Below, piece after piece: positions 1 through 5,022 of a stretch of DNA of 6,380 nt. The notes under the pieces are model-generated. The model was given only the letters and a program-made list of their open reading frames with translations, was not told where the DNA came from and did not search any database. Source of the DNA: Verrucomicrobiales bacterium (GTDB lineage: Bacteria > Verrucomicrobiota > Verrucomicrobiia > Limisphaerales > UBA1100). The position numbers and the translations under genes were made by a program. Position 1 is the stretch's first letter; each line of letters starts with the position of its first letter. The stretch covers positions 1 to 6,380 of the forward strand of contig DPAW01000174.1 in NCBI GenBank assembly GCA_003517285.1, given 5' to 3'.

Positions 1-293
1 TCAAAGACTTGATCGGGCGCAGAGCGCCTCGGTTGGTGGATTTACGGCCAGTGGAGCACAATGGGGATCAAGCACCGCATCCGACCAATCAAAGCTATGG
101 GCCGCGCCGTGTGGCGTGGACTCACTTTTACTGGGCGAAAGATGAGTACTCGCGGTTGGATTATCAATTAGCAAGTAAGGGTATGGCGCGTGAGCTGGAT
201 CGTTCGGGCACGCGGGTTCAGGCTATGGCCGATTGGGGTACGGCCTCAGATCATCGCCCGGTGGTGGCGCGGTTTTTCGCCAACGATCGTTAG
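1..293 (+). CDS. Endonuclease/exonuclease/phosphatase family protein, C-terminal fragment
   Basis: This is the last 96 residues of a protein whose start lies left of the window; the reading frame is open from base 3 and ends at TAG 291-293. Two features mark the C-terminal part of the endonuclease/exonuclease/phosphatase (EEP, DNase I-like) fold. The first is the stretch WTHFYWAKDEYSRLDYQLAS, which matches the family's Y-S-R-x-D-Y strand. The second is the terminal SDHRPVVARF, where Ser-Asp-His (bases 246-254) is the conserved S-D-H active-site motif. Family members are metal-dependent phosphodiesterases or phosphatases acting on nucleic acids, phosphoinositides or other phosphoesters. The substrate cannot be read from this fragment, and the N-terminal metal-binding residues and any signal peptide are outside the window. 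The gene converges on lptD and its stop codon overlaps that gene's stop. Confidence 0.85.
   Translation, partial: KDLIGRRAPRLVDLRPVEHNGDQAPHPTNQSYGPRRVAWTHFYWAKDEYSRLDYQLASKGMARELDRSGTRVQAMADWGTASDHRPVVARFFANDR
282..291. repeat. 10-bp perfect palindrome at the convergent stop codons
   Basis: AACGATCGTT is its own reverse complement. It runs into the overlapping stop codons of the EEP gene (TAG 291-293) and lptD (TAA, complement of 290-292). It has no loop and no T-run, so it is not a standard terminator. It may be chance or a protein-binding site. Confidence 0.3.
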
Positions 294-2467
294 TCGAATC
301 CGGGTTTGCGCGGGAACGCTTTGAGCGAATAATTTAAGGAAAGGGCCATCTCGTTGTCGCGTCGGCCGGTGTCTTTCCGGAAAGAAAGATCCAGGAAAAA
401 GGTCCAGCTGCGCATGTCCCGGTGCAGGATGTAATCGTGTTGCGTCAATTCACCGGCTTTGGCATCAAAATATTGGCGGGTGCTGAAGGACCAGTTTTCG
501 TTCAAGCGTAGTCCGGCTCCGCTGTAGTAGACATCAGTGCGGTCGGCCGTGCTGGTGCTTGGATGGGCGAGGTAATAATACTGGCCGGCGGTCAGGCTCC
601 AGCGATGGTTTTGGGGATGGAGATTGATGCCTTGGTTGAAGGCGCGCCATAGGGAGTTGTCGACGTCATATCGCAGGTTAGAGTACAGGCTAATCCAATC
701 GCGCGGCTGGATTTGGGCGTCGGAGAAGAGATCAGCGAAAGTGGCTTGGTTGCTGTTTGGATCCATACGCCAATCGGTGTACACATCCCAATCCACCACA
801 TCGACCACGGCCTCACTGCGCTTGGTTTGAAGACGGTTGCGGAGGCTGAGGCGGACGACGTTTTGGCTGTCGATATTATCGATGGCGTTATACTCGGGCA
901 GTTCCAGTGGCAATAGGCGTGGGCTGGTGATTTCGTAATCAAACTTATCCAGTTCATCAGGTACGCGATTTGGGCGGGGGATGAAGGCAAAGTTGATGGA
1001 GGGCTGAATGATGTGTCGTGCGCCGGTATCGATGCCCAGCAGGCGGCTGTTCAACTCCGGCATCATTTTTGAGAGCTTGGTGGAAACTTCCACGCCCGTG
1101 TGGACCACGTAGCGTTCGCTGCTCGGCTTGGTGCTGCCCAAGCCGTTGCTTTCTCCGTAATGCGTGAAACGTGCGCCCACGCGCGGGGTGATATTCAGCC
1201 AGCCGCCGATGGTCTTGGGCATGTAAATCTGATGCAAGGTGTCGGCCCGAAGCAGGCCGTAGTCTTCACTGGAGCTGGCGTAGTCGTAGCGGCGTTGGAA
1301 GTAGCCCACGCTGGATTCGGTATCGTAAAAGAATGGGGTGTCGCCCAGTTGATGTCGCGTGCCAGTGAATTGAATGTCCGGCGTGCGCTGGATGCCTTCA
1401 TAGAAGGCATTGATTCGCGGTTGCATTAGCACACTGAGGTTGTAGTTGTCCCAATGATTGGCGACTTCCAAGAAACTGTTGGGTTGAACATTTTGCCGGT
1501 AACGATCTTCGAAGAAATCGCGTCGCATGTATTCGTCGGATTCATATTCTAGCACGCCAATGGCACTGAATTGATCCTTGGTGTAGCGGTGGTTCCATTG
1601 GGCGAGATTGCGTTCACGCGAGATGGCCAGTCCGCGGGAGTCGGTTAATGGATCGTCGTCGGAGGCGTGGTACAGGTTCAGGTTGCCTTCGCCCCATTCG
1701 GGGGTTTTATATTCCAGCGTGGGGCCAAGGCCAAAGCCGCGATCGGCGCGATAGTCCAGGTTGAACTCACCGCCCAAATATTCATTGGAAGGCCACCTAA
1801 CGGCACTCAGCAGGAAGGCGCCCCATTCGCTCTTGAAGCCGGGTTCCAAGTGGATGTTCCACGGGTGGCGTTTGAAGCTGCGGCGGTAGTAAGGTAAGTA
1901 GAATACTGGCACCTTACCCACGTGCACCACCGCGCCACGGAAGATAGCGTGTTCGCCGGGGACTACCTCTACCTCTTTGGCTTTGATGAAGAAGTCCGGG
2001 TTCTTGGTGTCGTCAGTGGTAAGAATGGTGTTGTGCGCGCGATAGAGGCCATTCGTTTGGTCGCCTGTCATCGCTTCGCCTTTCATAAACACCGCTAATG
2101 AGCCAGATCGGAACCGGGCAGACTCAATGGTTTTGGTGCGGAAGTTGTAGGTGAGTTGTTCAGACTTCCAGATCGTGCCATCGCGTCGTAGTGTTACCTT
2201 GCCGTTGGCTTCGGCCTTGCCAGCCTTTTGATTAATGGTTGCCGCGTTTGCGGTAAGCTCCGCCTCATCGGGTGTGCCGGCCTTGTACGTGACACGCACG
2301 CCGTTGGTGGCGGTCATATTGCCGGAGTTCATATCATACTGGATTTGGCCTTCCTTGCTCAGGGCTTCCAATTTCCACGGTGTTACCGCGGGCGCGTCCT
2401 GAGCTTGTAAACCTCCTCCGAAGATAACCTTCCCGGCCAATGCCAAAATAAGCAGTGGCTTCCTCAT
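290..2467 (-). CDS. lptD: LPS-assembly outer-membrane protein LptD (OstA/Imp family)
   Basis: LptD is the outer-membrane beta-barrel that, with the lipoprotein LptE, inserts lipopolysaccharide into the outer leaflet. From ATG at 2467 the product has 725 residues. Residues 1-22 form a signal peptide (Arg-Lys, then a hydrophobic core, ending LQA before QD). Residues about 31-200 are the periplasmic OstA/LptA-like beta-jellyroll, including an IFRGAVVHVGKVPVFYLPYY stretch (residues 175-194) typical of the family. The rest is beta-rich and aromatic-rich barrel, with the LptD_C-like motif RHIIQP at residues 484-489 and a likely last strand ALSLNYSLKAF near the C-terminus. I see no cysteine in the protein, so the disulfides of E. 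coli LptD cannot form. I chose ATG 2467 because the signal peptide then starts directly; the frame also opens at TTG 2506, adding 13 polar residues. Neither start has a clear Shine-Dalgarno. No other lpt gene is adjacent. The gene stands alone on the minus strand, divergent from the propeller gene and overlapping the upstream gene by 4 bases at its 3' end. Confidence 0.88.
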   Translation of the reverse strand: MRKPLLILALAGKVIFGGGLQAQDAPAVTPWKLEALSKEGQIQYDMNSGNMTATNGVRVTYKAGTPDEAELTANAATINQKAGKAEANGKVTLRRDGTIWKSEQLTYNFRTKTIESARFRSGSLAVFMKGEAMTGDQTNGLYRAHNTILTTDDTKNPDFFIKAKEVEVVPGEHAIFRGAVVHVGKVPVFYLPYYRRSFKRHPWNIHLEPGFKSEWGAFLLSAVRWPSNEYLGGEFNLDYRADRGFGLGPTLEYKTPEWGEGNLNLYHASDDDPLTDSRGLAISRERNLAQWNHRYTKDQFSAIGVLEYESDEYMRRDFFEDRYRQNVQPNSFLEVANHWDNYNLSVLMQPRINAFYEGIQRTPDIQFTGTRHQLGDTPFFYDTESSVGYFQRRYDYASSSEDYGLLRADTLHQIYMPKTIGGWLNITPRVGARFTHYGESNGLGSTKPSSERYVVHTGVEVSTKLSKMMPELNSRLLGIDTGARHIIQPSINFAFIPRPNRVPDELDKFDYEITSPRLLPLELPEYNAIDNIDSQNVVRLSLRNRLQTKRSEAVVDVVDWDVYTDWRMDPNSNQATFADLFSDAQIQPRDWISLYSNLRYDVDNSLWRAFNQGINLHPQNHRWSLTAGQYYYLAHPSTSTADRTDVYYSGAGLRLNENWSFSTRQYFDAKAGELTQHDYILHRDMRSWTFFLDLSFRKDTGRRDNEMALSLNYSLKAFPRKPGFD

Positions 2468-2675
2468 CAGCGAGGAAACTAGACCAGACTGTGTCGAATC
2501 TTCCAAACTGGACTTATCCCCATTTCCTGAGGATTGACGGGGTTTGAGGCTTGGGGGACACTCAGCGCATAAAATTTTCGGCCGTAAAGGTGCTAGTTCA
2601 AAACGGCAACTAGTTTGATGGCTCAGATTGCGTACGGATTCACCATCCCAGCTATGGGTAGATCAATTTTTTAAC
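2468..2675. promoter_or_regulatory. Divergent intergenic region between lptD and the propeller gene
   Basis: These 208 bases separate two divergent start codons and must carry promoters for both genes if each is transcribed from its own. The middle is AT-rich around 2570-2578 (TAAAATTTT), the only -10-like element I see. No -35 box stands at a normal distance from it on either strand: the nearest on the plus strand, TTGAGG at 2544-2549, is 20 bases away. A small inverted repeat lies at 2593-2613. I see no riboswitch-like structure. Part of the region is open as 5' extensions of both genes (TTG 2506 minus strand, TTG 2628 plus strand), so the true gap may be shorter. Confidence 0.4.
2593..2613. 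repeat. Inverted repeat CTAGTT-N9-AACTAG, possible operator
   Basis: The arms CTAGTT (2593-2598) and AACTAG (2608-2613) are perfect 6-base inverted repeats around a 9-base spacer. The centre lies about 73 bases before the ATG of the propeller gene and about 136 bases before the ATG of lptD. The spacing and position would suit a dimeric regulator. Two 6-base arms can easily occur by chance. Confidence 0.25.
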
Positions 2676-4784
2676 ATGAAAATCACAGCACTTATGATCG
2701 TCTTTAATCTGCTCATGCTTGATCCTGTTCGAGCGGCAGAAACCAAACCCGCGATTGATAATTCCGTGCGCGGGACTGGGCCGGCCAACGATCCAACGCG
2801 GCAGACCGATGCGGATTGGATGGATGATCGCTATGCCAAAACCAAGTTTGGCCCGTTTGTGTCCGGGCATATCGCAACACCGAAAGGCAGCACGCACAAA
2901 GGCATCGCCGTGCGCGTTGGGTCGAAGGGCGAGGGCACGATGGTCTTTGATACCGATCTCTGCGTGTGGCGTGCCGGTTGGACGGGCAGTTTCCTGAAAC
3001 CGCATCCACGCCGGTATGGGTTGATCAATCCCCTGACGCCGGATGGAACGATGGTTTTTTCCAGTCCGGCCAGTCCGGGTGTGGCGAATGAGGCCGGCTC
3101 CTTTGCTGATCCTCGTAATCCCAAGAACGGCCCGTTGCCTCGGGGGCATGTGCGTTACAAGGGTATATATCTGGCCGACGACCGTGCGGTGTTGCGTTAT
3201 GAAGTGGGTAAGACGGAGATTTACGATGCTCCATGGATTCGTGCCGGGACGGATGGGTCCTTGCAGTTTGAGCGTGTGGTGATGGTGAAGTCGGCGAATG
3301 GGAAATGGTTCACCATGAAACTCACGGATGTGACGGCGAAGATCAACCTGAAGGAATTACAGGTGGCCGGCGGAGCTGAGAAACAGGGCATTACTCTGGA
3401 GCCGGGAGGGCTTCGCTGGGGCGCGCCGATTGTGACTCAAGGCGTGGTGGATCGGCGCAAAACGCCGTTTGCCATCGATACCATCACGGTGCCCTACAAG
3501 AATCCGCATCAAGCGCTGATGTTTACCGCCGGACATGATTTTACGGCCAATGGCGATTGCTATGTGGCGATGGCGCACGGGGATGTTTGGAAGGTGACGG
3601 GCATTGATGCGGAATTGAAGGCGGTGAAGTGGCAGCGGTTTGCCACGGGGTTGTATCAGCCGTTGGGACTGCGGGTTATAAAGGATCAGGTGTATGTATT
3701 AGGCCGCGACCAAATCACGCGGCTGCATGATCGTAATCAGGACGGTGAGGCGGATTTTTATGAGACATTCAACAACGACATAATGATCGGCGGAGGCGGA
3801 CATTCGTATGCCACCTGTCTGGAGTCCGATCCGGAAGGGAATTTGTATTTCATTCGCTGCGCTGAGGACACGCCGCACGGTGGGGTGTTGTTGAAGGTGT
3901 CGGCCGATGGCAGTCGGCTCTCGGTGGTGGCCACAGGTTTTCGCAATCCGAATGGGCTTGGCGTGAGCCCCAGCGGAGTCATCACCGCCGCGGATCAACA
4001 GGGCACGTGGGTGCCAGAGACGCGATTGGATGTGATTAAGCCCGGCGGATTTTACGGCTACATGCCGATGCACAAACGGGCCACGGAACCGACGACCTAC
4101 GATCCGCCCCTCATGTGGATTCCACGGGTGCTGGACAACTCGGCAGGTGGACAGGTGTGGGTGCCTAAGAATCAGTGGGGTGCTTTCGGCGGCGGGCTGA
4201 TCCACTTCTCGTACGGTCGCTGCACGATGTTGCATGTGATCAGTGATGGTGGAGATAACGGTGGTGCCGTGGCCTTGCCGGGGCGCTTTCTCTCCGGCGC
4301 CTGTCGCGGGCGGTTTAATTCCAAGGACGGCCATTTATATGTGTCCGGTCTGCGCGGATGGCAGACGGCGGCTGTGCGTGATGGTTGTCTCCAGCGCGTG
4401 CGTTATACCGGTGAGCCGTTTCCTCGCCCGGTGGGGTTTAAGGTACATTCCACCGGCGTTCAGCTGGCTTTCAGTCAACGCCTCGACAAAAAGATTGCCG
4501 AGGATGTCGACAGCTATGCGGCCGAACAGTGGAATTATATGTGGTCTGGCACCTACGGGTCCAAAGACTGGTCGGTGGAAGATTCCTTAAAACTCGGGAG
4601 AGATGCGGTGGAAATTCTGGAAGCGCGCTTGATGCCGGACGGGCGTTCGGTGTTTCTACGGATGAAAGAAGTGAAACCCGTGCATTCGATGGCAATTCGC
4701 TACAATCTGGACACGGGCGCTGGAAAGATTTTCAAGGATACGTTCTATCTGACGATCAACAAAGTGCCGCTGGCTTCCCAATAA
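2676..4784 (+). CDS. Exported DUF6797 / sorbosone-dehydrogenase-like beta-propeller protein
   Basis: The 702-residue product starts with a signal peptide (MKITALMIVFNLLMLDPVRA, cleavage near residues 20-21), so it is periplasmic or extracellular. Residues about 48-150 look like the DUF6797 domain of PVC bacteria, opening with WMDDRYAKTKFGPFVSG and including a FDTDLCVWRAGWTGSFLK block. From about residue 280 to 580 it resembles the PQQ-type sugar dehydrogenase/sorbosone dehydrogenase/NHL beta-propeller: YQPLGLRVIKDQVYVLGRDQITRL, then GFRNPNGLG at 421-429, then DNSAGGQVWVP. A Ca-binding-like loop DRNQDGEAD occupies residues 352-360. The C-terminal 120 residues are beta-rich. There is no CxxCH haem motif, so the cytochrome c domain often fused to planctomycete relatives is absent. 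Family knowledge suggests oxidation of a sugar or alcohol or a glycan-related role; substrate and cofactor are unknown. ATG 2676 is preferred because the signal peptide begins there; TTG 2628 would add 16 polar residues. No strong ribosome-binding site is visible. Confidence 0.82.
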   Translation: MKITALMIVFNLLMLDPVRAAETKPAIDNSVRGTGPANDPTRQTDADWMDDRYAKTKFGPFVSGHIATPKGSTHKGIAVRVGSKGEGTMVFDTDLCVWRAGWTGSFLKPHPRRYGLINPLTPDGTMVFSSPASPGVANEAGSFADPRNPKNGPLPRGHVRYKGIYLADDRAVLRYEVGKTEIYDAPWIRAGTDGSLQFERVVMVKSANGKWFTMKLTDVTAKINLKELQVAGGAEKQGITLEPGGLRWGAPIVTQGVVDRRKTPFAIDTITVPYKNPHQALMFTAGHDFTANGDCYVAMAHGDVWKVTGIDAELKAVKWQRFATGLYQPLGLRVIKDQVYVLGRDQITRLHDRNQDGEADFYETFNNDIMIGGGGHSYATCLESDPEGNLYFIRCAEDTPHGGVLLKVSADGSRLSVVATGFRNPNGLGVSPSGVITAADQQGTWVPETRLDVIKPGGFYGYMPMHKRATEPTTYDPPLMWIPRVLDNSAGGQVWVPKNQWGAFGGGLIHFSYGRCTMLHVISDGGDNGGAVALPGRFLSGACRGRFNSKDGHLYVSGLRGWQTAAVRDGCLQRVRYTGEPFPRPVGFKVHSTGVQLAFSQRLDKKIAEDVDSYAAEQWNYMWSGTYGSKDWSVEDSLKLGRDAVEILEARLMPDGRSVFLRMKEVKPVHSMAIRYNLDTGAGKIFKDTFYLTINKVPLASQ

Positions 4785-4824
4785 GTCGGCTTTGCCAAAC
4801 ACGCGGAAGAGGTTACAGTACGTT

Positions 4825-5022
4825 GTGCGCTTGATTTTTCTAACGTTGGTTTTGGTGGGGTGTTCGTGGAATGCGCCGGGAGCGGGCCGGTTTCTGTTGG
4901 TCTGTCAATCCTGGTCGCGAGCGAAAACAACCCAGCCTTTGGACTTTGAACAGCGTATTGGGTTCCTGATGTGCCGTGCTGACCTCACGGGCAAGTGTAA
5001 AGACAAGGGGGTAGGGCAGTGA
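4825..5022 (+). CDS. Putative small lipoprotein, unrecognised
   Basis: From GTG 4825 this frame encodes 65 residues beginning MRLIFLTLVLVGCS: a basic residue, a hydrophobic core and an L-V-G-C lipobox with Cys at 13. It would be a lipoprotein anchored through that cysteine. Three further cysteines (27, 50, 58) follow in a basic, otherwise unfamiliar tail. The sequence GGAAGAGG at 4805-4812 could be a Shine-Dalgarno for this start, at a somewhat long spacing of 12 bases. The frame also opens at TTG 4792, giving 76 residues with a longer basic leader (MPNTRKRLQYVV). The stop TGA at 5020-5022 overlaps the GTG start of the next gene by 4 bases, a common arrangement for translationally coupled genes, and codon choice (many TTG and G-ending codons) resembles the neighbours. 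I recognise no family. It could still be a chance frame in a 234-base gap. Confidence 0.45.
   Translation: MRLIFLTLVLVGCSWNAPGAGRFLLVCQSWSRAKTTQPLDFEQRIGFLMCRADLTGKCKDKGVGQ
5005..5011 (+). promoter_or_regulatory. Purine-rich ribosome-binding site for the PDZ gene
   Basis: AAGGGGG ends 7 bases before GTG 5019 and is followed by another TAGGG. This is the best Shine-Dalgarno-like sequence in the window. An in-frame TAA at 4998-5000 leaves no upstream start, so GTG 5019 is the only good choice; the next in-frame ATG, at 5091, would lose the signal peptide. Confidence 0.5.

Noticed and set aside
592..990. Second minus-strand frame (132 codons) inside lptD
   Set aside because: It overlaps lptD out of frame; the LptD translation across this stretch is beta-rich and family-like, while this one is low in information (Ser/Pro/Thr-rich).
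2654..2674. Mini-frame MGRSIF ending one base before the propeller ATG, as a leader peptide
   Set aside because: Six codons with no ribosome-binding site and no regulatory codon pattern; this occurs readily by chance.
2652..3149. Antisense open frame (165 codons) opposite the start of the propeller gene
   Set aside because: It is a shadow of the sense coding frame; the translation is rich in Arg, Pro and His with no family signature.
3699..4334. Long antisense open frame (211 codons) opposite the propeller gene
   Set aside because: It lies wholly inside a well-supported gene on the other strand, its translation has no recognisable domain, and such frames are common in GC-rich DNA.
2676..4784. 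Cytochrome c fusion in the propeller protein
   Set aside because: Its cysteines are scattered single residues and there is no CxxCH motif.
4761..4793. Hairpin AAAGTGCCG / CGGCTTT as terminator of the propeller gene
   Set aside because: The stem has a two-base bulge and a 17-base loop, it contains the stop codon, and no T-run follows.
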